Notes: a model not told the origin generated them from the letters alone. A stretch of 64,000 nucleotides of DNA from Photobacterium carnosum (GCF_002849605.1 NZ_NPIB01000017.1:1-64000), one strand, 5' to 3'; positions 40,025 to 49,415 are shown, counted from the first letter of the stretch. Numbers and translations are program-made.

Positions 40025-40669
40025 ATGATGACAAATGAATGGATTGATCGTTTGCGTGCATTGCGAGTCATGCCTGTAATTCAAATTGAATATGCAATAG
40101 ATGCTGTACCTCTGGCTAAAATATTAGTTGATAATGGTTTACCTGCTGTTGAAATCACCTTTCGTACCGCTGCTGCGGTGGAGTCTATTCGCTTAATTCG
40201 TGCCGCTTATCCTAATATTGTGTTATGTGCTGGGACTGTTCTAACTATTGAGCAAGTGGATGCCGCTATGGCTGCGGGTGCTGATTTTGTTATTAGCCCT
40301 GGATTTAACCCTACTATAGTTAAATATTGCCTTACTAATAATATTAAAATAATCCCTGGGGTGAATAATCCTAGTTTAGTTGAACAAGCATTAGAATTAG
40401 GTGTAAATGCCCTGAAATTTTTTCCAGCTGAAGCTTCTGGTGGTGTCAATATGCTTAAAGCATTAGTGGCGCCTTATAGTCAGGTTCAGTTAATGCCAAC
40501 GGGAGGAGTGACACCGCTTAATTTGGGGGAGTATTTAGCGATTCCACAAGTAATAGCTTGTGGCGGAACATGGATTGCACCAACCAACACAATTACCAAT
40601 CATGACTGGGATCTGATTGCTGGTAATGTACGTGAAGTGTGCGTAATGATTGCTCAGATGAAGGCGTAG
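40025..40669 (+). CDS. eda: KDPG/KHG aldolase
   Basis: A 214-residue class I aldolase that cleaves 2-keto-3-deoxy-6-phosphogluconate to pyruvate and glyceraldehyde-3-phosphate in the Entner-Doudoroff pathway. The catalytic Glu is in V-E-I-T-F-R-T, and the Schiff-base Lys is in A-L-K-F-F-P-A-E. Two ATGs in a row mark the start. It stands alone without edd or kdgK nearby, so it probably serves uronate or gluconate breakdown encoded elsewhere. Confidence 0.92.
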   Translation: MMTNEWIDRLRALRVMPVIQIEYAIDAVPLAKILVDNGLPAVEITFRTAAAVESIRLIRAAYPNIVLCAGTVLTIEQVDAAMAAGADFVISPGFNPTIVKYCLTNNIKIIPGVNNPSLVEQALELGVNALKFFPAEASGGVNMLKALVAPYSQVQLMPTGGVTPLNLGEYLAIPQVIACGGTWIAPTNTITNHDWDLIAGNVREVCVMIAQMKA

Positions 40670-40717
40670 GGATTGATGATGAATAATACTATAACTGTAA
40701 TATGGATAGAAAATGCT

Positions 40718-40748
40718 AAGCCTAGTTAAGTTAAATAACTAGGCTTTT
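40718..40748 (+). terminator. Intrinsic terminator of eda
   Basis: AAGCCTAGTTA/TAACTAGGCTT with a 7-base loop and TTTT. Confidence 0.9.
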
Positions 40749-40826
40749 ATATATTCAGCGGAAACCTTTTAAATAACCATCTGATAATAAATTTATCAAA
40801 GACAGATCACAATGAAGGTGCATGAA

Positions 40827-41510
40827 TTAATGTGCGTTTAATTGACGAATTATCTCTGTCGCAACCGCTTGTGCTGATGCTGGGTTTTGACCAGTGATTA
40901 GATTATCATCGACCACAATATAGCTCTGCCAATCAGGTCCTTGAGTGTAATGCGCACCTTGGTCAGTTAACATATCTTCCAGTAAAAAAGGAACCACAGC
41001 ACTTAATCCAACCGCGTCTTCTTCACTATTACTAAAACCTGTGACATTTTTGCCTGCGATAAGTGGGCTGCCATCCGTGTTTTTAGGTGCTTTTAATGCT
41101 GCTGGTCCATGACAAACAAGACCAGTGGGTTTGTTATGTTGATAACACCATTCAATAATATTTTGTGAGGCTGCATTCTGTGATAAATCCCATAGTGGCC
41201 CATGTCCGCCAGGATAAAACACGGCATCGTAATCGGCTGGGTTGATGGTTGATAACAGTAATGTATTCGCTAATTGTGTGACTGCATCTTGATCATTTTT
41301 AAATCGAATAACCGATTCTGTTTGCATCTCTGCTGTATCACTTTTTGGATCAATGGGCACTTGTCCGCCTAGTGGTGAAGCGAGGGTAACCGTGTCATTA
41401 TTATCTTTAAATGCATAAAAAGGGACAGTAAACTCATCTAACCATAAGCCTGTTTTTTCAGTGGTTGTACCTAAACTTTGATGAGATGTTAATACGATTA
41501 AAATATTCAT
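40827..41510 (-). CDS. DJ-1/PfpI-family protein (HchA-like)
   Basis: A 227-residue alpha/beta protein of the DJ-1/PfpI superfamily. The nucleophile elbow G-L-V-C-H-G-P-A-A carries the reactive Cys and the Y-P-G-G-H-G-P loop is next to it. This matches the class I glutamine amidotransferase-like group containing Hsp31-type chaperones and glyoxalases. The ATG at 41510 follows AAAGGTAAAT; an earlier in-frame start is less likely. Role in carbonyl stress is inferred from the family. Confidence 0.82.
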   Translation of the reverse strand: MNILIVLTSHQSLGTTTEKTGLWLDEFTVPFYAFKDNNDTVTLASPLGGQVPIDPKSDTAEMQTESVIRFKNDQDAVTQLANTLLLSTINPADYDAVFYPGGHGPLWDLSQNAASQNIIEWCYQHNKPTGLVCHGPAALKAPKNTDGSPLIAGKNVTGFSNSEEDAVGLSAVVPFLLEDMLTDQGAHYTQGPDWQSYIVVDDNLITGQNPASAQAVATEIIRQLNAH

Positions 41511-41750
41511 ATTTACCTTTAAACCCTTATTTAAATAAGTCATATTAATTGGATGTAAATTAATATCTTAATTAGTTATAGGCTTAAATAATGAGACTTA
41601 CAAGCATACATCGTTGTTCTTTTATCAATATTATATCTAAGAAGTAATTAATAAATAATCTGGATGAAAAATAATAGCAAAGTGGTAGGAATCATTATGG
41701 AAGTAAAAGCAGCGAGGTATTGAAATAAATAAGATGAATAGCGAAATAAA

Positions 41751-41779
41751 CAAAAAGGTCACCGAAGTGACCTTTTTGT
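41751..41779 (-). terminator. Intrinsic terminator of yeeN
   Basis: CAAAAAGGTCAC/GTGACCTTTTTG with CGAA tetraloop. Confidence 0.92.
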
Positions 41780-41799
41780 GAAAAAATGAAAGACTAAAA

Positions 41800-42522
41800 T
41801 TAGTCAGCCATTTCAGCGTTGTGGTAAACGTTTTGTACGTCATCACAATCGTTTAGTGCATCAAGGAATTTTTCAAACATTGCAATATCGTCACCAGACA
41901 ATTCAGTCTTTGTCTGTGGAACGAAAGCAATTTCTTCTGAATCAATGGTAACGTCAGCCATTGTTGCAGCAAGAGCATTTTTCACTTTAAAGAATTCAGT
42001 GTGCGGAGCGTAAACGGTGATCTCGCCGTTTTCACAAGTGATGTCAGTAACGTCAACGTCTTCCATCATTAGATTTTCAAGAACCATTTCTTCGTCGGTG
42101 CCTTTGAACTCAAATACTGCTTGGTGCTCAAATATGTGACCCACGGTGCCTGGGCTACCGATTTTTGAATTGTTTTTAACAAATGCTTGACGAATGTCCA
42201 TAAAAGTACGGTTGTTGTTGTCTGTTAGACAGTCAACGATAACCATGCAGTTGCCTGGGCCAAAACCTTCGTAACGTGCAGTTGAGTAATCTTCACCGCC
42301 GCCGCCGTTTGCTTTATCTATCGCTTTTTCGATAACGTGGCTTGGTACTTGATCTTTTTTTGCTTTTTCAATAAGACGACGAAGTGCTAGGTTGCTATCC
42401 GGATCGGAACTACCATTCTTAGCACAAACGTAGATTTCTTTACCGTACTTAGAGTAAACCTTGATCTTAGCGCCTTGGGTTTTTGCCATAGACAACTTAC
42501 GTACTTCGAACTTTCTTCCCAT
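41800..42522 (-). CDS. yeeN: YebC/PmpR-family protein, YeeN type
   Basis: A 240-residue protein matching E. coli YeeN along its length: MGRKFEVRK start, [25 protein letters not shown] and [15 protein letters not shown] blocks, and Q-N-V-Y-H-N near the end. YebC-family proteins are implicated in translation of proline-rich stretches or transcription control; the role of the YeeN branch is less well defined. GGAGT-like sequence lies before the ATG. It stands alone. Confidence 0.85.
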   Translation of the reverse strand: MGRKFEVRKLSMAKTQGAKIKVYSKYGKEIYVCAKNGSSDPDSNLALRRLIEKAKKDQVPSHVIEKAIDKANGGGGEDYSTARYEGFGPGNCMVIVDCLTDNNNRTFMDIRQAFVKNNSKIGSPGTVGHIFEHQAVFEFKGTDEEMVLENLMMEDVDVTDITCENGEITVYAPHTEFFKVKNALAATMADVTIDSEEIAFVPQTKTELSGDDIAMFEKFLDALNDCDDVQNVYHNAEMAD

Positions 42523-42848
42523 GAGGAATCACTCTCTTTTACTGTTTTAAACGGTCAATTATGCAAATATTTTACCAGTACCCCCTTATTCTGGCTAGTT
42601 AGATCTGTATTTATGCAGGCTAAAGTTGATTTTTTTATTTTTACGTTGAAATAATAAACCAACCTAAAAAATAATAGCCATGACGTCTATTTTTGGAGCT
42701 AAAGACTTCGAAGATGGATTAATTTCTCGTAAGGTAATAAATTAAAGCAAATAAATCCTATATTTTCTCATAATACAAGAATAGCACTTGTTGTTCGCGC
42801 TATAATTGGGTACAAATAATCATCACACAAATTAGAGATAACTGACCT
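42523..42848. other. Intergenic between yeeN and the IclR gene
   Basis: 326 bp, divergent. A 21-codon frame from 42680 lacks a ribosome-binding site and is not supported. No operator was identified. Confidence 0.4.
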
Positions 42849-43577
42849 GTGACTCATTCACTCAGTGCTAATGAAAAATTGTTGCAAGTGCTCGTTCATA
42901 TTGCAGCATCAAATGTACCGCTACAAGCACAACAACTCAGTACCGAAATGGGAATGCCAATAAGTAGCTTATATCGTTATTTGGCCTTACTTCGCGATTG
43001 GAATTTAATTGAAGAAAATCATGGGTGTAATACCTATAGTGCCGGTCCTGCTGCACTGCAACTTCAACGTAATTTTGAAATGAATTCACCATTACCTGAT
43101 GGTGTAAGACCTATCTTAAAACGGTTACAGCAGCAAACAGGTGAGATGTCAGCTTATATGGTCGCGGTTGGGTTTAATGCCTTATGTGTTGACAGTATTG
43201 ATAGCCCTTATGCACTGCGTTGTAGTTATGAAAAAGGTCAAAGTCAGCCATTGATTCGTGGTGCTTCAGCTAAAGTTATCTTGGCTTATTTACCCTTGGC
43301 GCGCCAATTAACGATTTTAGAACATTATGAGATTACCGAACAAACACAGATTGATACTTGGATTGCTGAATTGGATCTAATTAAGCAAGATGGCTTTGCA
43401 ATTAGTACGTCAGAAATTGATGCCGGTGTTTCTGGCGTCAGTGCGCCAGTTTTTGTAGGTAATAAGGTTGTCGGAGCGGTTAGTGTTATGGCGCCAGCCG
43501 AGCGTATAAATAGCCGTAAAAATAAAATTGTAATGAGTGTATTACAAGCCGCAAGAGCATTACCACCACAGCACTAG
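42849..43577 (+). CDS. IclR-family regulator
   Basis: A 242-residue regulator with an N-terminal winged helix (about residues 8-62, with PISSLYRYLALL as recognition helix) and a C-terminal effector-binding GAF-like domain. It starts at GTG. It is 35 bases upstream of the formimidoylglutamase-like gene and transcribed the same way, so the pair is probably an operon, and the regulator may answer to a histidine or arginine breakdown product. That is inference. Confidence 0.8.
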   Translation: MTHSLSANEKLLQVLVHIAASNVPLQAQQLSTEMGMPISSLYRYLALLRDWNLIEENHGCNTYSAGPAALQLQRNFEMNSPLPDGVRPILKRLQQQTGEMSAYMVAVGFNALCVDSIDSPYALRCSYEKGQSQPLIRGASAKVILAYLPLARQLTILEHYEITEQTQIDTWIAELDLIKQDGFAISTSEIDAGVSGVSAPVFVGNKVVGAVSVMAPAERINSRKNKIVMSVLQAARALPPQH

Positions 43578-43612
43578 TCATGTTGTTTGTAAAAGATAGG
43601 GAAGATAGGCGT

Positions 43613-44599
43613 ATGTTAGTTGATCAATTAAAAAAGTTATTTAAAAATGAGCCACAAAAACCGATGTTATGTCATCGTAAACATACGCTCATCAGCCCTT
43701 ATATTCAGCAACATCAACCTGGAATTATGCTTGTTGGTGTGATTTCTGATCTTAGTCTTGATTGGGGACGTGGTTTACAAGGGGCTAAAGAAGGTCCTGC
43801 TAGTATTCGACGCATATTACCGTATACACATGCTCAAACGAAATTACCTTTCTATGATGCTGGTGATATTGAACAAACAAATAATGATCATAGTTTTGTT
43901 GCTGTTAGCCAGAGACAACATCAATTGTTACTGCGTAGTTTACGTGAGGGTCATTTCCCTGTTGTTCTTGGTGGAGGGCATGAGATCTCCATTGCTAGTT
44001 ACCAAGCATTATCTGACTTTAGTACTGAAGACATTCCTGCGGCAGTTATTATCACTGAAGATGAGCAACCACAGTTGATACCACAACGAGTGGGTGTGAT
44101 TAATTTTGATGCTCATTTTGAGCTAAGACCCTCATTATCGTTACGAGCAGGCTCTGCGTTTCATGCTGCATGGTGTTATAGCAAAGAACAACAACGCAGT
44201 TTTGATTTTCTTGGTCTCGGTATTTGTGATCATGCTAATTCACAAGCAATGTTTAAACTTGCAGAAGATTTAGGTTGCCAGTGGTTACTTGATAATCAAA
44301 TGACCACGCGAAATAAGAAACATGTTCAAGAGCAATTAGATAGTTTTATTGATAGTGTTGATTGTATTCAATTGAGTATTGATCTTGATGTGTTTTCATC
44401 ATCGATAGCGCCGGGTGCTAATATGACTCGGATGCATGGTGTGAGCTTATCGATGGTTGAATGGGCGATTAAACATATTATGGCGAGTGGCAAAGTGAAA
44501 ATTGTCGATATTGCTGAATTAAATCCTGAATATGATTATGAAAATCAAACAGCAAAATTAGCAACCAAGTTAATTCAAACGATTGTTCATTTTGCATAA
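43613..44599 (+). CDS. hutG: Formimidoylglutamase-like arginase-family protein
   Basis: A 328-residue ureohydrolase. Metal motifs are L-G-G-G-H-E, N-F-D-A-H-F-E-L-R and S-I-D-L-D-V-F. It fits formimidoylglutamase (HutG), the last step of histidine breakdown, better than arginase or agmatinase. Oddly, the second motif has Glu where the family normally has Asp (DAHFD), a Mn ligand position; activity may be altered. The other hut genes are not in the window. The ATG at 43613 follows GAAGATAGGCGT; an ATG at 43580 is possible. Confidence 0.75.
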   Translation: MLVDQLKKLFKNEPQKPMLCHRKHTLISPYIQQHQPGIMLVGVISDLSLDWGRGLQGAKEGPASIRRILPYTHAQTKLPFYDAGDIEQTNNDHSFVAVSQRQHQLLLRSLREGHFPVVLGGGHEISIASYQALSDFSTEDIPAAVIITEDEQPQLIPQRVGVINFDAHFELRPSLSLRAGSAFHAAWCYSKEQQRSFDFLGLGICDHANSQAMFKLAEDLGCQWLLDNQMTTRNKKHVQEQLDSFIDSVDCIQLSIDLDVFSSSIAPGANMTRMHGVSLSMVEWAIKHIMASGKVKIVDIAELNPEYDYENQTAKLATKLIQTIVHFA

Positions 44600-44726
44600 A
44601 TCATTTTTATAAATAAGTAATGATATGAAAGTGCTAGTTTTATAATCATAAAGATGTTTTTTTAATGGTTTTGAGTGAGTATTGATATCAATACCGTTAA
44701 TAATATTGTTTTTGTAAAAAAAAGAC

Positions 44727-44755
44727 TTTACAGATGCCATGATGATGGGTATTAT
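44727..44755 (+). promoter_or_regulatory. Promoter of the first tRNA cassette
   Basis: TTTACA, 17-base spacer, TATTAT, ending 11 bases before tRNA-Ser. The second cassette has the same two boxes and spacing but a different spacer. Confidence 0.8.
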
Positions 44756-44765
44756 TCTCGGCATT

Positions 44766-44856
44766 GGAGAGATGGCTGAGCGGTTGAAAGCACTGGTCTT
44801 GAAAACCAGCATATGTTTATAGCGTATCTAGGGTTCAAATCCCTATCTCTCCACCA
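44766..44856 (+). tRNA. tRNA-Ser (UGA)
   Basis: 91 bases including encoded CCA. The acceptor stem GGAGAGA/TCTCTCC is intact, anticodon loop CTTGAAA gives anticodon TGA, and a long variable arm is present. The promoter is directly upstream. Confidence 0.97.
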
Positions 44857-44896
44857 CATTCTAGAAATTTGATGTAATCGAGTTTCATACAGAATT

Positions 44897-44973
44897 GGAG
44901 TGGTAGTTCAGTTGGTTAGAATACCGGCCTGTCACGCCGGGGGTCGCGGGTTCGAATCCCGTCCACTCCGCCA
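44897..44973 (+). tRNA. tRNA-Asp (GUC)
   Basis: 77 bases including CCA. Acceptor stem GGAGTGG/CCACTCC, anticodon loop CTGTCAC giving GTC. Separated from tRNA-Ser by 40 bases, and transcribed with it. Confidence 0.97.
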
Positions 44974-44982
44974 ACACAACGA

Positions 44983-45015
44983 ATCCTCGTCAGAAATGAC
45001 GGGGATTTTTTGCAT
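44983..45015 (+). terminator. Terminator of the first tRNA cassette
   Basis: AATCCTCGTCA/TGACGGGGATT with a G-T pair and loop GAAA, followed by TTTTTT. Confidence 0.88.
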
Positions 45016-45064
45016 CTGGATTATCCAAATCATAATCAATAGAACGTAATATCCCCTCTTTCTC

Positions 45065-45108
45065 TGATTGCCGACCTGTCACGTAGGGTGGCGTGGGTAG
45101 TAGATTCC
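45065..45108 (+). pseudogene. Decayed tRNA-Asp copy
   Basis: The segment with GCCGACCTGTCACG and GTGGCGTGGG is a degraded version of the anticodon and T-arm part of the adjacent tRNA-Asp. The 5' half is lost. A comparable relic lies after the second cassette. Confidence 0.6.
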
Positions 45109-45169
45109 TTATCGTCGCTCGTAACCTCGCTGTAGAGAATGACGGGGTTGGTTCCTCAATAATGATAAG

Positions 45170-45792
45170 TTACTTATTTACTGCTAAATACGCCCCTGCC
45201 GCAATCATAATGCTACCTGCTGTTTTATTTAACCGTTGCTGTGCTATTGGCGTCTTAATAACGTTAGCTAAACGTGATGCACCACAAGCCACTAGCATAA
45301 TTGCCGTCATTAATGCGATGGAAGATAAGACAGAAATAAGAATAAGATCACTGCCATGTAAGCGGGTTAAATCAATAAATGTCGGTAAAAAAGACACATA
45401 AAATAAAATGACTTTAGGGTTAGACGCTGAAATTAAAAAGCCATGACTAAAACTGGTGAATGACGTTTGTTGTGATTTTTGTTGATTAGAAATGGGTTGA
45501 TTGTGGGTAAAAGTGGTGATCATCTTATAACCCAGATAAATTAAATATCCAGCACCCAGATAACGAATAATTAAAAATACGTCTGACCAATTGTCAGCGA
45601 TGGTGGCTAAGCCAAAGCAAGCTAATTGTAAATAGAGCAGATCACTTACCACCATGCCTAATGCCATCATGATACATTTTTAGGACCTTCAACCATCGCT
45701 TTGGCAAGAATTGCAAATACACCAGGACCGGGAGTAATTGCAAAAATAAAAATAGCAATAAAGAATGTGACAGCAGCTTCAAACGACATCAT
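45170..45792 (-). pseudogene. LysE/RhtB-family exporter, frameshifted
   Basis: The first 40 codons, from ATG at 45792 (RBS AGGAATGAC), read through the family start FFIAIFIFAITPGPGV and end in TGA at about 45668. A second frame then carries on (MALGMVVSDLLYL and the remaining spans) to 45170. The family needs these in one frame, so a net single-base loss near 45665-45675 has broken the gene. Amino-acid export would be the ancestral role. A sequencing error or programmed shift cannot be excluded. Confidence 0.8.
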
Positions 45793-45937
45793 GTCATTCC
45801 TATCAGTAAATAGATCGGGAATGTTATCACGATGCTAATGTTTTACCTTCGGATTTTTCCATTTTAAATTAAGCGTTGCTTATAATGTAACTATTTGTTT
45901 TTAATGGTTTTTATTGTTATTTATGATAGCGTAATAT

Positions 45938-45956
45938 GATAATAATAATTGTTTTC
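45938..45956. promoter_or_regulatory. Possible Fur box before the deoxynucleoside kinase gene
   Basis: GATAATAATAATTGTTTTC matches 15 of 19 positions of the classical GATAATGATAATCATTATC. It lies between the divergent LysE pseudogene and the kinase. The match is moderate in an AT-rich background. Nothing else was recognised in 45793-46128. Confidence 0.35.
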
Positions 45957-46128
45957 AATACAATGTAATAATTAAAGTGCTGTATTTTGCTTTTTAAATA
46001 ATCAAACAACACATAAAGCATGGTTTTTTGTGGCGATTAGTTTCAGAATGTCGGGTTTATTGCATCAGCAAATGTTAAGAGCATCACTGTGTGGTTCTCT
46101 GTCTATAAGTCCTCAGAGGGAAAAGTTC

Positions 46129-46767
46129 TTGGATAAGCCTAAAATTATATGTGTAGAAGGTAATATTGGTGCCGGTAAATCGACATTACTCCCTCAATTA
46201 GCAATAGCCTTAAATGCAACTGCTATTTTAGAGCCAGTAGATTCTGATCCTGAATTTCAACATCTATTGGGTGAATTTACTAGCGACCCTTTTAACGTCG
46301 ATGCACGTAGTAATTTTCAATGTTACATTACTGCCCAACGCGCTGAACTCTTGAATAATTTAGATCCTCAAGGTGTCTATATTATTGAGCGTTCTTTGTT
46401 AAGTGATTTAGTCTTTACCCACGCTTGTATTGCTAATTACAATAGTACAGCTGAAGATATAGCTAAACATATGGCGTGCTATCAGCATTTAATCGGTCAA
46501 ATCAATCAATATCCAACCATTGACTATTGTATTTATTTAAAGACAGATCCTGAAGTAGCTTATGGTCGTATGCGTCAACGTGGACGAGCAGAAGAGATGG
46601 GATTAGACCTCGGTTATATCAGTGATATTAATGCCTTTCATGATGCGGTATTACCACAAGCATGTCGTAAAATGGGCACAATATTAATTAATATTGATTG
46701 GAATACACCACTTACAGTAACCGATTTATTACCACAGTTGAATGCTGCTGGTTTAGTGATGAACTGA
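46129..46767 (+). CDS. Deoxynucleoside kinase
   Basis: A 212-residue kinase of the dNK family that salvages deoxynucleosides with ATP. The P-loop GNIGAGKST is near residue 11, the E-R-S motif follows a hydrophobic strand, and the LID R-M-R-Q-R-G-R-A-E-E is present. I chose TTG at 46129 (after CAGAGGGA) because the family start M-x-K-P-K-I-I fits there. Alternative in-frame GTG at 46030 is possible. Similar genes are often deoxyadenosine/deoxycytidine kinases; which base it prefers is not visible. Confidence 0.82.
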   Translation: MDKPKIICVEGNIGAGKSTLLPQLAIALNATAILEPVDSDPEFQHLLGEFTSDPFNVDARSNFQCYITAQRAELLNNLDPQGVYIIERSLLSDLVFTHACIANYNSTAEDIAKHMACYQHLIGQINQYPTIDYCIYLKTDPEVAYGRMRQRGRAEEMGLDLGYISDINAFHDAVLPQACRKMGTILINIDWNTPLTVTDLLPQLNAAGLVMN

Positions 46768-46795
46768 TTTTTTGAGTTTGTTATAAAACTAGAGA

Positions 46796-46828
46796 GGCTA
46801 CAGTTAATGATTAACTGTAGCCTTTTTT
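46796..46828. terminator. Bidirectional terminator between kinase and PotD-like gene
   Basis: GGCTACAGTTAAT/ATTAACTGTAGCC, then a T-run. It serves both convergent genes. Confidence 0.93.
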
Positions 46829-46832
46829 GTGG

Positions 46833-47867
46833 TTAGCTTTTTAGCATCTGCCAATATCTTTGGTAAATATTCACAGCGTCACCGACATCATCCGTAAATT
46901 CACCATTCTCGACTTGTGCGTCAGTTGGGAAAATCATTGAATCATTCTGTAATTCAGTCGGTAAAAATTGTTTTGCTTGTTTGTTAGGTGCAGGGAAACC
47001 CAATTCTTCGATAATTTTAGCTTGGTTTTCTGGTCGCATAAAGAAATCGATAAATTTAAATGCGAGATCTTTATGTTCGCTACCTTTAGGGACGATAAAA
47101 TTATCCATCCATAAAATAGCACCTTCTTTCGGATAGACAAACTTAAGCTCTGGCATCTCTTTTTTTGCCATAAAAGCATTACCGTTCCATTGCATACCCA
47201 CCATCGCTTCCCCGGTGACATAAGGAACATGTGGTGCATCAGAATTATAAACGACAACATTTTGACGTAGCTTGAGTAAGCTTTCGTAAGCCTGCTTAAT
47301 TTCGACTTCATTGGTGCTATTGATGCTATGACCTTGAGCGCGCAATGCCATACCGAACACATCTCGAACATCATCAAGTAACATCACTTGTTGTTTGAAA
47401 TTCGTGTTCCATAGATCTTTCCAGCTTGTTACCTGATCAGACGTGATCACTTCTGCATTGTAGCTAATCCCCGTGACACCCCATACATAAGGTAAAGAGT
47501 AATCATTATTAGGATCAAATGGTTGTTTCATTAGACCAGAATAAACGTCATTTAAGTGATGCATTTTGCTTTTGTCTATCTTTGCAAGCATGCCTTCACG
47601 TGCCATTTTGTCAATAAAATACGTCGATGCAAATGCAACATCATAGCCTTTACTATCAAGTAGCTTAAGCTTGGTGTACATCGATTCATTATTATCAAAC
47701 GTAGAGTAATTGACGGTGACATCATATTCTTTCTCAAAGGCTTTGATTACATCTGTTGGCATATATTCCGCCCAGTTGTAAACGTTAAGCACATCATTTG
47801 CTGCCGAAACATTAAATGCTGAAAGTGCGAATGCTAGTGTGGTCACCCCTTTGAATATTTTCTTCAT
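46833..47867 (-). CDS. Spermidine/putrescine-binding protein, PotD/PotF type
   Basis: A 344-residue periplasmic solute-binding protein. A signal peptide covers about residues 1-22 (cleavage near SAAND), followed by V-Y-N-W-A-E-Y-M-P, the polyamine-binding family hallmark, and the central V-W-G-V-T-G-I and M-Q-W-N-G-N motifs. The ATG at 47867 follows AGGAATTAATAAC. No potABC permease genes are adjacent, so it must serve a transporter elsewhere or a sensor. Divergent from a PuuB-like oxidase, which suggests polyamine use. Confidence 0.87.
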   Translation of the reverse strand: MKKIFKGVTTLAFALSAFNVSAANDVLNVYNWAEYMPTDVIKAFEKEYDVTVNYSTFDNNESMYTKLKLLDSKGYDVAFASTYFIDKMAREGMLAKIDKSKMHHLNDVYSGLMKQPFDPNNDYSLPYVWGVTGISYNAEVITSDQVTSWKDLWNTNFKQQVMLLDDVRDVFGMALRAQGHSINSTNEVEIKQAYESLLKLRQNVVVYNSDAPHVPYVTGEAMVGMQWNGNAFMAKKEMPELKFVYPKEGAILWMDNFIVPKGSEHKDLAFKFIDFFMRPENQAKIIEELGFPAPNKQAKQFLPTELQNDSMIFPTDAQVENGEFTDDVGDAVNIYQRYWQMLKS

Positions 47868-48054
47868 GTTATTAATTCCTAATTGACCAGGTAAGTCAGA
47901 TCTGAGCGCGGATATTAGACAGAAGTTTGTTGGTGTCAAAAACAATTAAGCTAAATTATGAGCTGAGTCACAGTAATAAAGTGCTTGTGAAGCCATAAGA
48001 CTCGTGACATTATCCGCGCGATTTTTAACCTGTATTTTTTTGTGGGCAATTGGA

Positions 48055-49335
48055 ATGTCAATCAACAGTCAATATATCGATAGTTACTACCAAGCAACCG
48101 TTAATGCGTTACCTGAACAACCGCTACTAGATCAAGCCATTGAAGCTGATGTTTGTATTATTGGTGGTGGTATGACGGGGCTAAATGCCGCGATTGAATT
48201 ACGTCAAAAAGGATTTTCTGTTGTGGTGCTTGAATCACAACGTTTAGCATGGGGAGGATCTGGGCGTAATGGTGGCCAGTGTTTAGTGGGTTTTTGCCTA
48301 GGGTTACGTGAAGTTGATGAAACATACGGACCTGAGTGGGGCAAGCAACTGTGGGATCTCTCTTGTGAAGCGGTTGATATTGCTCGTGATCGAATCGAGC
48401 AATTTAATATTGATTGTGATTTTCAACAAGGTTATATCGAACTTGCGCTGAAGAAAAGCCAAGAAACAGAACTAAAATCTTGGTATGACTTAAAACAAAG
48501 TCGTTATGATTACCCAAGTGCTAGCTGGTGGGACAAAGATAAAGTTCAACAAGTTGCGCATACTGAACGCTATTTAGGTGGTCTGTATGATTCAAACAGT
48601 GCTCATATGCACCCGTTGAATTACACCTTAGGTTTAGCAAAAGCAGCATTAGGTTTAGGGGCGACTATTTTTGAAAATACCCCAGCGGTAAAATTGGATA
48701 AAGGCAACCCGCATATTATCCATACGCCTAAAGGTCAGGTTAAAGCAAAGCAAGTGCTATTAGCGTGTAATGCGTACCTTGAGGGATTACATCGTAAAGC
48801 ACAGAGCGTTGTGCTGCCTGTTGTATCTTACATTGGTGTTACTGAGCAATTAGGCGATCGTCAACCTATCAGTAATATGATGGCAATGTCAGATTTAAAT
48901 AATAGCCTTGATTATTACCGCCCAACACCGGATGGTCGTATTCTGTTTGGTGGTGTTAATCACCCATTCAATGGTGAATACAGCGATTCAAGTGAGCGTC
49001 TACGCCAGCGCATGATCACCGTGTTCCCACAACTTGCTGACGTGAAGATGGAATACCATTGGGGCGGATTATTTGCAGTTACTCGTTCTTATATGCCGCA
49101 AATCGATCATCTAGGCAATGATATCTATGTTGCTCATGGTTATACCGGACACGGCGTCGGACTAACGAATATTGCGGGTAAAGTGGTTGCGGAAGCAATG
49201 GCGGGGACGGCTGAACGTTTTGATGTATTTGCTAAAATTAAACACGGTTGGATCCCTACACCTGAAGTTTTACGTAAACCTGCTTTAGCGATGGCAATCT
49301 GGAAAGCGCGTTTAGAAGATTCATTAACTAAGTAA
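48055..49335 (+). CDS. FAD-dependent amine oxidoreductase, PuuB-like
   Basis: A 426-residue flavoprotein, equal in length to E. coli PuuB (gamma-glutamylputrescine oxidase). The FAD dinucleotide fold motif C-I-I-G-G-G-M-T-G-L-N is at residues 33-43 and the W-G-G-S-G-R-N-G-G-Q motif follows. The substrate is inferred from the divergent PotD-like gene; glycine or other amines remain possible. The ATG at 48055 gives the family length. No other puu genes adjoin. Confidence 0.82.
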   Translation: MSINSQYIDSYYQATVNALPEQPLLDQAIEADVCIIGGGMTGLNAAIELRQKGFSVVVLESQRLAWGGSGRNGGQCLVGFCLGLREVDETYGPEWGKQLWDLSCEAVDIARDRIEQFNIDCDFQQGYIELALKKSQETELKSWYDLKQSRYDYPSASWWDKDKVQQVAHTERYLGGLYDSNSAHMHPLNYTLGLAKAALGLGATIFENTPAVKLDKGNPHIIHTPKGQVKAKQVLLACNAYLEGLHRKAQSVVLPVVSYIGVTEQLGDRQPISNMMAMSDLNNSLDYYRPTPDGRILFGGVNHPFNGEYSDSSERLRQRMITVFPQLADVKMEYHWGGLFAVTRSYMPQIDHLGNDIYVAHGYTGHGVGLTNIAGKVVAEAMAGTAERFDVFAKIKHGWIPTPEVLRKPALAMAIWKARLEDSLTK

Positions 49336-49388
49336 TTAAATTTAGTTGCAATAAAATACAAAAAAGTAAAATTATTTGTAATTCTCAA

Positions 49389-49415
49389 GGGTCGACAGTT
49401 TGTCGGCCTTTTTTA
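49389..49415 (+). terminator. Terminator of the PuuB-like gene
   Basis: GGTCGACA/TGTCGGCC (one G-T pair), 3-base loop, T-run. Confidence 0.85.

Larger units (their letters stand above)
44759..45019. repeat. 261-bp direct repeat, copy 1 (tRNA cassette)
   Basis: Identical base for base to 49520-49780 by reading. It holds tRNA-Ser, tRNA-Asp and their terminator, with a 4,761-bp period between copies. Confidence 0.95.

Noticed and set aside
42680-42745. 21-codon frame before the IclR gene
   Set aside because: No ribosome-binding site and no recognisable sequence.
44570-44812. Minus-strand frame over the first tRNA-Ser
   Set aside because: It is the reverse of the tRNA gene, and an almost identical frame occurs over the second copy (49385-49573).
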